Numbered from the stretch's first letter, positions 1 to 8,124 are shown. The stretch is 10,516 nucleotides of DNA from Filomicrobium sp. (GCA_021775655.1 JAJFHK010000264.1:1-10516); one strand, 5' to 3'. Notes: generated from the letters alone by a model not told the origin. Translations and numbers: made by a program.

Positions 1-460
1 CCGCGCTCTATTGGCCGAAGAATTTGCCGAACTTGCCAATGCCCCGGATTTTACCGCTGCAATCCAGGCACTCGGTGAGCACTATGTCGTCGACGAACCC
101 CAGTATAAGCGCATTCTCAACCTTGAAATTGCCGCTGAAGCAACCCGCAATGAAAAGATCTCCGAACTGTTCCTGGCCTGCGACCGCTTCGTCATAGACA
201 GCTTTACAGAACTGATTGATCGCGCCGCCCGTGAAGGCCGCATCAATCCGGTTGGCGATCCCCACATCATGGCGCAAACGCTGTGCATCATTGGCGAAGG
301 CATGTTCTGGCGCCGCGCTGTCGACCCGAAGTTTAACGGCCGCGAGTTAATGAGTTCGGTGATGACTGCCGTCACTGCCCTCCTAAATCCGCCACATCCG
401 AACGCACCGTCAAGTCACGAAGGCGATAGGAATTCCAAGCTCCTGGAGGAGCAGTCATGA
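1..460 (+). CDS. TetR/AcrR-family transcriptional regulator, C-terminal part (5' end outside window)
   Basis: The reading frame is open from the left edge (first full codon at base 2) to the TGA at 458-460, about 152 residues, so the N-terminal helix-turn-helix lies outside the window. What remains looks like the all-helical ligand-binding and dimerisation half of a TetR-family repressor: helices around LGEHYVVDEPQYKRIL, a FVIDSFTELIDRAAREGRI segment followed by a DPHIMAQTL helix, then a Trp/Arg-containing helix and a final LMSSVMTAVTALL helix before a polar tail. Its stop overlaps the start of the adaptor gene (ATGA at 457-460), so the two are very probably cotranscribed and translationally coupled. 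The inferred job is ligand-responsive repression of its own operon and the RND pump. The TTG at 11 is inside the domain and is not the true start. Family assignment is good; the inducer is unknown. Confidence 0.8.
   Translation, partial: RALLAEEFAELANAPDFTAAIQALGEHYVVDEPQYKRILNLEIAAEATRNEKISELFLACDRFVIDSFTELIDRAAREGRINPVGDPHIMAQTLCIIGEGMFWRRAVDPKFNGRELMSSVMTAVTALLNPPHPNAPSSHEGDRNSKLLEEQS
445..450 (+). promoter_or_regulatory. Ribosome binding site of the RND adaptor gene
   Basis: GGAGGA lies six bases before the ATG at 457, inside the last codons of the TetR gene. It is a near-ideal Shine-Dalgarno sequence and fixes the adaptor start. Confidence 0.8.
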
Positions 461-1749
461 AAAAGTGGATCTTCTTCGCCGTAATAATTCTGGTGAGTGC
501 CTCGTTGGGATATCTGCATCATTCCGGAAACCTTGACTTAAAAACCGAGCTTGAGCAGGTCGCAAAAAAAGCACGCGAATTAGCTTCGAACCTGGCAAAG
601 GACGAAGCACATGCGGCCCCAGGGGACGAAGCCCATCGCGCGCACGACGCAGTCCGCACGGCGGTAGCACCCGCAGTCTCCGTAGCAACCGCTGTTCCTC
701 GCTCATTTGTCGAGCGCATCATGGTGACAGGCTCGCTTGTCGCACGTGAAGAGATTCTGATTGCTCCCGAAGTAGAAGGTCTTCGCGTGGTTACGCTCGA
801 GGTTGAAGCTGGCGACACGGTCGCTAAAGGTCAGGTCCTCGCAACCCTTGAACGCGAAACGCTAGAAGCAAAGAAAGCCCAGACTGAAGCCAGCCTGCAG
901 CGCGCCGAAGCTGCAATCGCTCAAGCAAAAAGCCGGATTGCCCAGGCTGAAGCAACGCTCGAAGAAGCCGAGGCCCAGTTGGCCAGGGCCGAACCGCTGC
1001 GCAAGAGCAAGTATCTATCCGAGTCCGTTTACGATCAGCGCAAAGCCGCAGCCCGCACGGCGCAGGCTCAACTGACAACGTCACGAGACGGCGTACTCGT
1101 CGCCGAAGCCGACAAAGCCCAAATCGAAGCCCAGTTGCGTGAGTTGAATTGGAATTTGACAAGGACAGAAATCAGAGCCCCTGCCGACGGCCTTATTACG
1201 CGCCGTTCCGCCCGCATCGGCGATGTCGCTTCCGGAACCAAGTCCCCGATGTTCATCCTCGCGCGTGACGGCAACATAGAACTTGAAGCCTACGTCACCG
1301 AGCCCAAACTCGCACGTATCGCTACGGGTCAAAAAGCCGAAGTCGAGATTGCCGGAGCAGGCGCTGTCGACGGCGAAGTACGCCTTGTTTCTCCAGAAAT
1401 CGACCGCACCACGCGGCTCGGCAACGTACGAATATTCCTGGGCAAGGGCCGACATCTAAGGGTTGGCGCCTTCGGCCGTGGAACACTGGTCGTTGCGAAA
1501 AGCAGCGGGCTTTCGGTTCCCCTATCCGCAATCCTGTTCGACAACGGCGAAGCCTTCGTCCAGAAGGTCAAGGACGGAAAGATTGCAACAGCCCCCGTAA
1601 CACGCGGACTGACTTCGGGAGATGCGATCGAGATCAAGGCCGGGATTGAAGAAGGCGACGTTGTCGTTGCTCGAGCCGGAACATTTCTTCGTAGCGGTGA
1701 TGCAGTGCGGCCTGTAGGCTCACCAACATCTGTGAGCGAGGCCAACTGA
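457..1749 (+). CDS. RND efflux system periplasmic adaptor subunit (HlyD/AcrA-type membrane fusion protein)
   Basis: This 430-residue protein bridges the RND pump to an outer-membrane channel across the periplasm. Residues 4-20 form one hydrophobic N-terminal anchor or signal (WIFFAVIILVSASLGYL), with no obvious lipobox Cys. A charged linker (about 25-70) follows. The first half of the lipoyl/barrel-sandwich domain is at about 98-135 (IAPEVEGLR, AGDTVAKGQVLATLE). An Ala/Glu/Gln-rich heptad coiled-coil hairpin runs from about 136 to 235, and the second lipoyl half starts at EIRAPADGLITRR (238-250). A beta-barrel (about 272-346) and a membrane-proximal domain (about 350-420) complete the fold. 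Length and order are those of AcrA/MexE-type adaptors. The gene overlaps TetR by four bases and the pump gene by one base, consistent with one operon. A TetR-adaptor-pump set is typical of drug or toxicant efflux, but the substrate cannot be read from the sequence. Confidence 0.93.
   Translation: MKKWIFFAVIILVSASLGYLHHSGNLDLKTELEQVAKKARELASNLAKDEAHAAPGDEAHRAHDAVRTAVAPAVSVATAVPRSFVERIMVTGSLVAREEILIAPEVEGLRVVTLEVEAGDTVAKGQVLATLERETLEAKKAQTEASLQRAEAAIAQAKSRIAQAEATLEEAEAQLARAEPLRKSKYLSESVYDQRKAAARTAQAQLTTSRDGVLVAEADKAQIEAQLRELNWNLTRTEIRAPADGLITRRSARIGDVASGTKSPMFILARDGNIELEAYVTEPKLARIATGQKAEVEIAGAGAVDGEVRLVSPEIDRTTRLGNVRIFLGKGRHLRVGAFGRGTLVVAKSSGLSVPLSAILFDNGEAFVQKVKDGKIATAPVTRGLTSGDAIEIKAGIEEGDVVVARAGTFLRSGDAVRPVGSPTSVSEAN
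1738..1741 (+). promoter_or_regulatory. Ribosome binding site of the RND pump gene
   Basis: GAGG is seven bases before the ATG at 1749, within the adaptor's 3' end. The ATG shares its A with the adaptor's TGA stop (TGATG), which supports coupled translation and this start. Confidence 0.6.
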
Positions 1750-4700
1750 TGAATGTTTCAGCTTGGGCCATCCGCCAGCCGATCCCTTCGCTCGTCCTGT
1801 TTCTCGTGCTGATCGTACTGGGTTGGCTGAGTTTCAACACCCTGCCGGTTACCCGCTTTCCGAATATTGACGTCCCGGTCATCCAGGTCTTAGTCACCCA
1901 GTCCGGTGCCGCACCTGCAGAACTCGAAACCCAGGTCGCAAAGAAGATTGAAGATGCTATCGCCGGCGTCACCGGGGTAAAGCACCAAACCTCGACACTT
2001 ACCGAAGGCTCTTCCGTGTCGACGGTCGAGTTTCGCCTCGAAGTCGACGCCGACCGTGCGCTAAACGACGTCAAGGACGCGGTCGCCCGTATCCGTACCG
2101 ATTTGCCACGCACTATTGACGAACCGATCATCCAACGCATCGAGATCGAAGGTCTTCCGATCGTTACTTACGCGGTGCGTTTGCCCTCAATGACGATTGA
2201 GGAATTATCGTGGTTCGTCGACGACACAATCAAGCGCCGATTGCAAAGTGTTTCCGGCGTCTCTGCTGTCGACCGCATCGGCGGCGTACTGCGCGAAATC
2301 CACGTCACGCTAGACCCCGACCGGCTTCTATCGCTTGGCATCACGGCCGGTGACATTAACGCCCAATTGCGTGCAACCAACATCGATCTGGCAGGCGGAC
2401 GCGGTGAAATCGCTGACCGCGAACAGGCAATCCGAACGCTGGCCGGCAAGAAGACAGTCGCCGATCTTGCGGCCACCTCCATTGCACTACCGGGTGGACG
2501 CAACATCCGCCTCGATGAAATCGGTACTGTCAGCGACACCTGGGAAGAGCCGCGAACTTTTGCCGAGTTGGACGGAGAATCCGTCGTCGCTTTTGCGGTC
2601 TCCCGCGGCAAGGGCGAAAGCGACCTTACCGTCTCGCGAGCCGTCACTAAGGAAATCGAAGCGCTCACCAACGACTACCCAGATGCTAAGATCGAACGTA
2701 TCGACAATACCGTCGACAATACGGTCGGCACCTACGAAGCCACGATGAAGACGCTGCTCGAAGGCGCAGCCCTTGCCGTATTCGTTGTGTTCCTCTTCCT
2801 GCGCGATCTTCGAGCAACCGTCGTAGCAGCGATTGCACTGCCACTCTCGATCATCCCGGCCTTTTGGGCCATGAGTGCAGCCGACTTTTCGCTGAACCTC
2901 GTATCGCTTCTCGCCATCACGATCGTCACCGGTATTCTCGTCGACGACGCCATCGTTGAGATCGAGAATATCGTGCGCCACACGCGAATGGGAAAATCCG
3001 CATACCGTGCCGCTCTGGAAGCTGCCGACGAAATCGGCCTCGCGGTTATTGCCATTACCGTGACGATCATCGCCGTGTTTGTGCCCGTTAGTTTCATGGG
3101 CGGTATTGCCGGGCAGTATTTTAAGCAATTCGGACTGACCGTCGCATTCGCAGTCTTCTTCTCGCTTCTCGTGGCACGACTCATAACACCCCTTCTTGCC
3201 GCCTACTTCATGAAAAAGGCCGAGCCCGAACACAAAGAAGGCTGGATGATCAAAGCCTACACGCGCATCGTCGGCTGGACCGTCCGCCACAGCAAAGTCT
3301 CCGTGTTGATCGGAATTATGATCTTCACAGGATCGATTGGTTCCTTTTATCTTCTACCTTCGGGCTTCCTGCCGACAGAAGACGTTGGACGCTCGCTCTT
3401 AGGCGTCGAATTGCCACCCGGTTCGCGTGTCGAGGATACACGCGACGTCACATCCAAGATCGCCGAACGAATCAAGAAGAATCCGAATGTACGCAGTGTA
3501 TTCGTCAATGGCGGCACAATCCTTGGATCGGGCGCCGAGGTCCGCAAGGCGACGCTGATCGTCAACCTGACAGACAAGTCCAAACGCAAGCTTTCCCAGG
3601 CTGAAATTCAGGAAGAGATCGGCCGCGACCTCGCTGACATTCCCGATATCCGTTATTGGTTCATGCAGGATAACGGCCAGCGCCAATTCCAACTCGTCGT
3701 CAGCGGTTCCAACGCCGCCGAGGTTGACCGCGTCGGCGCCGAATTGACAAGCCAGGCCAAGCGTATCCCGACACTGTTGAATGTCGTCTCGACAGCCGAA
3801 CTCGACCGCCCCGAATTGCGCGTCTATCCCAAGACCGAAATTGCAGCCGATCTTGGCGTTTCCACACAGGAGATTTCGGAAGCGGTACGCGTAGCAACCA
3901 TTGGCGACATCGGCGCCAACCTTGCCAAGTTCGACGTCGGCGATCGCCAGGTGCCGATTCGCGTCAAGCTGCCTGACACCGCACGCTCTGATCGTCAGCT
4001 CCTCGAAAATCTAATGGTGTCGACGGCGGCCGGCCGTTCGGTGCCACTCTCAACGGTTGCAAATTTCGAACTATCCCAGGGTCCCACTGCAATTGATCGC
4101 TACGACCGCAACCGGCGCATTCTGATTGGCGCAGACCTTGTCGGTGAAACTCCGCTCGGCAACGCAGTTCAGGAGGTGCTGGCTCTGCCGGCAGCAAAGA
4201 ACCTGCCCGCTGGCGTCGAGGTGAAGCAGTTCGGCGATGCCGAGATTATGGTCGAGGTGTTCGAAGGCTTTGCAAAGGCGATGGGCGCCGGTCTGATGAT
4301 GGTCTATGCCGTCCTCGTCCTGCTGTTTTCAAGTTTTCTTCAGCCGGTAACAATACTGTTCTCGCTGCCGCTGTCGATTGGTGGCGCCATCGTCGCTCTT
4401 GCACTGACCGGCAATCCGATCAGTTTGCCCGTCGTCATCGGCATACTCATGCTGATGGGTATTGTTACAAAAAACGCAATTATGCTGGTCGACTTTTCTG
4501 TCGAAGAAGTCAAAGCAGGCGTCCCGCGCAACGAAGCCATCATCGACGCAGGCCGCAAGCGTGCCCGCCCCATCGTCATGACGACAATCGCCATGGTCGG
4601 AGGAATGGTGCCGTCCGCTCTGGCGCTGGACGCTGGCGGCGAATTCCGCTCGCCAATGGCAATCGCAGTGATCGGCGGCCTCATCTCATCAACTGTCTTA

Positions 4701-4868
4701 TCGCTGCTGTTCGTTCCAGCCGTCTACGTTCTCATGGACGATGTCGGCCGGCTGACCTGGAGGATTTTTGCACCGTTCGTCGGCAAAGCTGACGAGCCAG
4801 GCGAGCCGGCAACCGCAACAGTGGCAAAGAAGATCCCGGCGGCTGACAGCACTGCACCAGCCGAATAG
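1749..4868 (+). CDS. RND-family multidrug efflux pump, inner-membrane permease (HAE1/AcrB type)
   Basis: This 1039-residue proton-driven exporter has the normal length and internal duplication of AcrB/MexF-type pumps. TM1 is at about 10-30, and the first periplasmic porter/docking region at about 35-330 includes the usual N-terminal motif TRFPNIDVPVIQV. TM2-6 fall at about 335-490, TM7 at about 516-536, the second porter region at about 545-835, and TM8-12 at about 842-995. Key proton-relay residues are present: Asp399-Asp400 in TM4 (ILVDDAIVEIEN) and Lys908 in TM10 (GIVTKNAIMLVDF), followed by the conserved RARPIVMTT segment (938-946). The C-terminus (about 1005-1039) is a polar Ala/Pro/Thr-rich tail. 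It is encoded directly after its adaptor with a one-base overlap. Nothing suggests inactivation. The substrate is undetermined; no outer-membrane channel gene follows. Confidence 0.95.
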   Translation: MNVSAWAIRQPIPSLVLFLVLIVLGWLSFNTLPVTRFPNIDVPVIQVLVTQSGAAPAELETQVAKKIEDAIAGVTGVKHQTSTLTEGSSVSTVEFRLEVDADRALNDVKDAVARIRTDLPRTIDEPIIQRIEIEGLPIVTYAVRLPSMTIEELSWFVDDTIKRRLQSVSGVSAVDRIGGVLREIHVTLDPDRLLSLGITAGDINAQLRATNIDLAGGRGEIADREQAIRTLAGKKTVADLAATSIALPGGRNIRLDEIGTVSDTWEEPRTFAELDGESVVAFAVSRGKGESDLTVSRAVTKEIEALTNDYPDAKIERIDNTVDNTVGTYEATMKTLLEGAALAVFVVFLFLRDLRATVVAAIALPLSIIPAFWAMSAADFSLNLVSLLAITIVTGILVDDAIVEIENIVRHTRMGKSAYRAALEAADEIGLAVIAITVTIIAVFVPVSFMGGIAGQYFKQFGLTVAFAVFFSLLVARLITPLLAAYFMKKAEPEHKEGWMIKAYTRIVGWTVRHSKVSVLIGIMIFTGSIGSFYLLPSGFLPTEDVGRSLLGVELPPGSRVEDTRDVTSKIAERIKKNPNVRSVFVNGGTILGSGAEVRKATLIVNLTDKSKRKLSQAEIQEEIGRDLADIPDIRYWFMQDNGQRQFQLVVSGSNAAEVDRVGAELTSQAKRIPTLLNVVSTAELDRPELRVYPKTEIAADLGVSTQEISEAVRVATIGDIGANLAKFDVGDRQVPIRVKLPDTARSDRQLLENLMVSTAAGRSVPLSTVANFELSQGPTAIDRYDRNRRILIGADLVGETPLGNAVQEVLALPAAKNLPAGVEVKQFGDAEIMVEVFEGFAKAMGAGLMMVYAVLVLLFSSFLQPVTILFSLPLSIGGAIVALALTGNPISLPVVIGILMLMGIVTKNAIMLVDFSVEEVKAGVPRNEAIIDAGRKRARPIVMTTIAMVGGMVPSALALDAGGEFRSPMAIAVIGGLISSTVLSLLFVPAVYVLMDDVGRLTWRIFAPFVGKADEPGEPATATVAKKIPAADSTAPAE

Positions 4869-4884
4869 TATCCAGAAAGGAAAT

Positions 4885-4916
4885 TCATCGCCCTAGAATC
4901 CGTGGGCAATGATTCT
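4885..4916. other. Imperfect hairpin(s) between the RND operon and the DUF533 gene
   Basis: TCATCGCCC (4885-4893) pairs with GGGCAATGA (4904-4912) with one mismatch around a ten-base loop. An overlapping alternative pairs AGAATC (4895-4900) with GATTCT (4911-4916). No T-run follows, so it is at best a weak terminator for the RND operon or a protein-binding palindrome. It could be chance. Confidence 0.25.
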
Positions 4917-4963
4917 TGCTGCGGTCTAAATACAGTCTTAGTCTCGCCTTCCCCCATTTCAGA

Positions 4964-4970
4964 CCGGAGG
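4964..4970 (+). promoter_or_regulatory. Ribosome binding site deciding the start of the DUF533 gene
   Basis: CCGGAGG sits eight bases before the ATG at 4979. It favours this ATG over an upstream in-frame TTG at 4916, which would add 21 residues unlike the family N-terminus. Confidence 0.75.
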
Positions 4971-4978
4971 CGCTCGCC

Positions 4979-6106
4979 ATGTTTGACGCAAAAAGTATCC
5001 TTGAGTCGCTTGTCAACGGAGGCCAGCGCGGCGGCGCTTCTGTCTCTGGCAAGCAAGGTGACCCACTAAGTGACTTGCTCGGTGGCAAGGGCGGCGGTGG
5101 ATTAGGAGATCTCCTTCGCAATATGGTCCCGTCGGACGACGGCCCCAGCAGCAGCGGAGCCCAGGGCGATCCGCTCCGGGATTTGCTTGGCAAGCTTGGC
5201 GGTGGCCAGTCCGGCAAGCAAAGCTCCGGCAGTAGCGACGGTGGCAGCACAGGTGGTTTCAACCTCGATGACCTGCTCGGCAAACTCGGTCAGCCATCAA
5301 GTGGAGGCGGTGCCAAAACCAGCGGTGGCCATAGCCCCTCCAGCATCACTGACGTGCTCGGTGATCTCCTTAAACAAGCCAAAGAAGGCACAACGGAAGG
5401 TGCGCGCAAAATAGACGGCGCCACCGGTGCCAGCGACAAGATGGGCGACCTCTCACGCCAACTCTCAGGCAAATCACCGGAAGAATTATTAAAGGCGCTG
5501 CAGGACCTCATCTCAAACAACAAACTCGGTGCGGGTGCTGCCCTCGGCGGCCTCGGCGCTCTGATCTTTGGCACGCAGACCGGCCGGTCGGCAGCTGTAA
5601 CGGCTGCAAAGCTGGGGGCGCTCGCCCTGATCGGCGGCCTCGCTTACAAGGCCTACCAAAATTATCAGACCGGTGGTTCAACCGACGCGGCGGCAAAGGG
5701 CGATATCGAGTTGCCGCCAACAGGTTCAGGCTTCGAGCCCGCTACAGTCTCAAACGATGACGCAATCCTGATGATCCGCGCCATGATTGCCGCTGCCGCC
5801 GCCGATGGCCGCATCGATGGTGAAGAACAGCAACGCATTTTGGATAGCATGCAACAAGGTAGCGGTGAACTGGAAGCCGGTGCCGAAGAGTTCCTCGCAG
5901 GCGAGCTAAACGCACCGGCCTCTCCTCAGGCGATCGCCGCAGCCGTCGGATCAAAGGAGCAAGCCGCCAAGATTTACGCAGCAGCCCGCATAGCCGTCGA
6001 TCCCGATACCCGTGGCGAACAACAATTCCTCCACGACCTGGCGCGGCATCTCGGCATCGACAAGGATCTCGCGCAGCACATCAACGCAGCAGCTCGCAGT
6101 AGCTAA
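4979..6106 (+). CDS. DUF533 (YebE-like / TerB-like) domain membrane-associated protein
   Basis: This 375-residue protein has no known biochemical role. From memory, alphaproteobacterial members often start like MFDAKSILESL, which supports the ATG at 4979. Residues 15-160 are Gly/Ser-rich low complexity carrying a repeated short motif: DPLSDLLGGKGGG (28-40), LGDLL (42-46), DPLRDLLGKLGGG (64-76), LDDLLGKLG (96-104) and VLGDLLKQA (126-134). Two weakly hydrophobic Gly/Ala stretches (about 184-199 and 206-222) precede a linker and a C-terminal helical TerB-like domain (about 258-372) with the acidic signature ADGRIDGEE (275-283). That arrangement is the layout of the YebE inner-membrane family, although the N-terminal half is longer than in the E. 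coli protein. The gene stands alone, 110 bases after the RND gene, and ends at a strong terminator. TerB-like domains are linked to metal or envelope stress; applying that here is inference. Confidence 0.85.
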   Translation: MFDAKSILESLVNGGQRGGASVSGKQGDPLSDLLGGKGGGGLGDLLRNMVPSDDGPSSSGAQGDPLRDLLGKLGGGQSGKQSSGSSDGGSTGGFNLDDLLGKLGQPSSGGGAKTSGGHSPSSITDVLGDLLKQAKEGTTEGARKIDGATGASDKMGDLSRQLSGKSPEELLKALQDLISNNKLGAGAALGGLGALIFGTQTGRSAAVTAAKLGALALIGGLAYKAYQNYQTGGSTDAAAKGDIELPPTGSGFEPATVSNDDAILMIRAMIAAAAADGRIDGEEQQRILDSMQQGSGELEAGAEEFLAGELNAPASPQAIAAAVGSKEQAAKIYAAARIAVDPDTRGEQQFLHDLARHLGIDKDLAQHINAAARSS

Positions 6107-6133
6107 TCGGTCGCAATACCACTCCATAAATAG

Positions 6134-6170
6134 AAAACCCCGGACTGGGACGTCCGGGGTTTTCTTTGTT
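6134..6170. terminator. Rho-independent terminator, probably bidirectional
   Basis: A perfect 12-base-pair stem (AAAACCCCGGAC at 6134-6145, GTCCGGGGTTTT at 6152-6163) closes a six-base loop and is followed by CTTTGTT. It lies 27 bases after the DUF533 stop and about 60 bases past the stop of the convergent adaptor gene. The A-run on the left arm gives a T-run when read from the minus strand, so one hairpin can serve both genes. Confidence 0.9.
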
Positions 6171-6224
6171 ATTGAACTGCTGCCAGGTTCTCCCGGCAGT
6201 TATCACAGCAAGTCCAATACCTGA

Positions 6225-7340
6225 TCAGACCTTGGTAGCAATCGACGCAGACTTACGCGCTTCCGCCTCCTGGCGATGGAAGAATACGTCGACCCGCATC
6301 CCCGTCAGAAGCGGCGGCACGCCATCGAGATCTACGACGACTTCCAAAACGTCGACATCGTTAGGGCGTCGCGGACCACGAGAGGCGATCCGCGGGCTGC
6401 CTAGTGCACCGGAAATTTCCTTGACGACCCCTTCGAACTGCTTGTCGGGAAAAGCATCAGCTTTCACTACGACCTTTTGGCCGATCTGTACCTTGGCGAC
6501 ATCGCGTTCTTCGACTTCGGCACGCACGCGCATTTTGCTCAAATCACCGAAGACCGCCACAGGTGATGCTGGACCTGGTGCCGCGGTTTCACCAACCCGA
6601 GAAAAAACGTTCAACACGTTGCCATCGAATGGAGCGCGGATACGAGTTTTTTCGAAAGCCTCTTCGGCGAGTGCCAGATCTGCCATTGCGATCGTCAAAG
6701 ACGTATCAAGGCGGCCCGGCAGTGGCATGTCAGCTTTCGCATTGACTTTTGCCAGCTTGGATTGAGCGTCTTTCAGGCGCTGTTCGGCCGTGTCAACAGC
6801 GTCGCGAGCAGCCGTGACATCGCTTTCACGGGCATCGCCGCTACGCTTCAGTTCGACAGTTTCATCAAGCGCCCGCCAGGCGGCAAACCTTTCACGCTGC
6901 GCATCAGAAACATCGTCTTCTGCTTCACGCCTCTCCAGGGACAAGCCTGTGACCTCTTCGTCCGCGCGTTCCAGCTTGCGAACATCTGCTTCTGCGGCCG
7001 CAGCCCTTATCCGTTGCAGCGCTTCCTTGTCGTCAAGTTGAACGAGCACATCGCCCTTGGCAACGCGCTCGCCAATTGCAACCGGAACCTGTGTGATCCG
7101 CCCACCTATCAAAGAGGTGACATGGACCGCGCCTGAAGCTGGCTCCACGCGGCCTGTAGCCGAGGCAGCCCAACGTGGGCGGGGAACTTCATTTGCACCC
7201 TGAGCCTCCGCAGCATTCCCAACAAACAAGGAATACCTATCATTCGAGTGGCTGCTGCCATCCATTGAGCTGAATAGAACTCCCGCCGCGATGGTCACGG
7301 CAATCAGGACTGTCGAAAAAGTCGAGTCGATCTTAGGCAT
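6225..7340 (-). CDS. ABC exporter periplasmic adaptor subunit (HlyD family, DevB-like)
   Basis: This 371-residue adaptor works with the ATPase and permease encoded just upstream. The N-terminus carries one hydrophobic anchor (residues 8-24, FSTVLIAVTIAAGVLFS). The lipoyl half-motif is split in the usual way: ASATGRVEPASGAVHV...GERVAKGDVLVQLDD (about 59-104) and KTRIRAPFDGNVLNVFSRVGE (231-251). A coiled-coil hairpin with heptad-like Glu/Arg/Ala content lies between (about 106-232). A beta-barrel follows (AEVEERDVAKVQIGQKVVV, about 274-292). The ending, with SPRIASRGPRRPNDVDVLEV and LTGMRVDVFF, resembles DevB of the cyanobacterial DevBCA exporter. The ATG at 7340 is chosen because GAGG lies about ten bases upstream, the hydrophobic anchor then starts at the N-terminus, and it overlaps the ATPase stop by only eight bases. 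The TTG at 7451 would add 37 atypical residues inside the ATPase gene. The substrate is unknown. Confidence 0.9.
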   Translation of the reverse strand: MPKIDSTFSTVLIAVTIAAGVLFSSMDGSSHSNDRYSLFVGNAAEAQGANEVPRPRWAASATGRVEPASGAVHVTSLIGGRITQVPVAIGERVAKGDVLVQLDDKEALQRIRAAAAEADVRKLERADEEVTGLSLERREAEDDVSDAQRERFAAWRALDETVELKRSGDARESDVTAARDAVDTAEQRLKDAQSKLAKVNAKADMPLPGRLDTSLTIAMADLALAEEAFEKTRIRAPFDGNVLNVFSRVGETAAPGPASPVAVFGDLSKMRVRAEVEERDVAKVQIGQKVVVKADAFPDKQFEGVVKEISGALGSPRIASRGPRRPNDVDVLEVVVDLDGVPPLLTGMRVDVFFHRQEAEARKSASIATKV

Positions 7341-8124
7341 GCGCTTTTCGCCTCTTAGTGAGATCGGTGATTTCTGGCGCGTCGAGACCTTCGGGCCTGC
7401 GTTCTTCGCCAACGATAAGCCCATCTTCGATACGCACGACGCGGTCGGCAAAGGGCAGGGTTCTCGGATCGTGTGTCACGGCCAGGACACTGCGGTCCTG
7501 CTCGTGCGCGATCCGTGCAAGAAGTTCCATAACGGCATTGCCGTTCTCGCCGTCGAGCGCAGCCGTCGGCTCATCGGCCAGCACGATCAAGGGCGAGGAA
7601 ACGATCGCGCGAGCAACCGCAACCCGCTGTTGCTCTCCGCCGGACAGATTGCCTGGAAAGTTGCGCAATCTTTGGCCAAGCCCAACTTCGCGCAAAACTT
7701 CCTCACATCGGCGTGCCGCCTCGTAACCTTTCTGCCCACGTACATCGAGCGCGATACGAACATTTTCAAGGGCCGAAAGCGTCGGAAAAAGGTTGTAAGA
7801 CTGGAAGATAAACCCGATGTGATCGCGCCTGAGAACCGCCAGTTCATCGGGAGAGAGCTTAGCGGTGTTCGTGCCTGCAATTGATAGTTCACCCTCGGTC
7901 GGCGACATGATGCAGCCAAGAATTGACAAAAGCGTTGTCTTGCCGCTGCCCGATGGCCCCATTAGCAAAGTCAGTTCGCCAGGAACGAGCCGCAGGTCAA
8001 CGCCCTTCAACGCCATCACCGTGCCGGCGCCACGGCCGAGTTCCTTGACGATGCCCGTCGCGGCCAAAACAGTTTCTTGATTTTTCTCGGGGGCGGCGGG
8101 CGCCTCGGTTTTCTTCTTTGTCAT
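7333..8124 (-). CDS. ABC transporter ATP-binding protein (MacB/LolD/DevA type)
   Basis: This 263-residue ATPase powers the neighbouring FtsX-like permease. All core motifs are intact: Walker A GPSGSGKTT (56-64), Q-loop FQSYNLFPTLSALENV (about 107-122), signature LSGGEQQR (160-167), Walker B LIVLADEP (179-186), D-loop ALD (189-191) and the switch His218 (VTHD). The pattern of the Q-loop region and signature belongs to the LolD/MacB/DevA group, which drives mechanotransmission-type exporters rather than importers. The ATG at 8124 overlaps the permease stop as ATGA and gives a normal length with a charged MTKKK start; an upstream GTG at 8193 would add 23 residues inside the permease gene. A good Shine-Dalgarno is not visible, so translation is probably coupled to the permease. 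The 3' end overlaps the adaptor gene by eight bases. Confidence 0.93.
   Translation of the reverse strand: MTKKKTEAPAAPEKNQETVLAATGIVKELGRGAGTVMALKGVDLRLVPGELTLLMGPSGSGKTTLLSILGCIMSPTEGELSIAGTNTAKLSPDELAVLRRDHIGFIFQSYNLFPTLSALENVRIALDVRGQKGYEAARRCEEVLREVGLGQRLRNFPGNLSGGEQQRVAVARAIVSSPLIVLADEPTAALDGENGNAVMELLARIAHEQDRSVLAVTHDPRTLPFADRVVRIEDGLIVGEERRPEGLDAPEITDLTKRRKAHA

Noticed and set aside
838..1160. Repetitive Ala/Glu/Gln-rich DNA in the adaptor gene, considered as a tandem repeat
   Set aside because: The periodicity is the heptad pattern of the coiled-coil hairpin, not a nucleotide-level tandem repeat.
1329..2140. Minus-strand open frames opposite the adaptor and pump start, including one spanning their junction
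   Set aside because: They have no ribosome binding site or recognisable domain and are shadows of well-supported coding sequence.
2487..3290. 267-codon minus-strand open frame inside the RND pump gene
   Set aside because: It is entirely antisense to a clearly conserved gene, and its Asp/His/Gly/Arg/Cys-rich composition is that of a shadow frame.
4916..4978. Upstream in-frame TTG extension of the DUF533 gene by 21 residues
   Set aside because: The ATG at 4979 has a strong Shine-Dalgarno at proper spacing and a family-like N-terminus; the TTG has neither.
6175..6201. Second small hairpin (AACTGC / GCAGTT) near the end of the adaptor gene
   Set aside because: Only six base pairs with a 15-base loop and no T-run on either strand; the 6134-6170 hairpin explains termination better.
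7341..7451. Longer adaptor with a TTG start at 7451
   Set aside because: The extra 37 residues lie inside the ATPase gene, push the membrane anchor inward and have no family resemblance.
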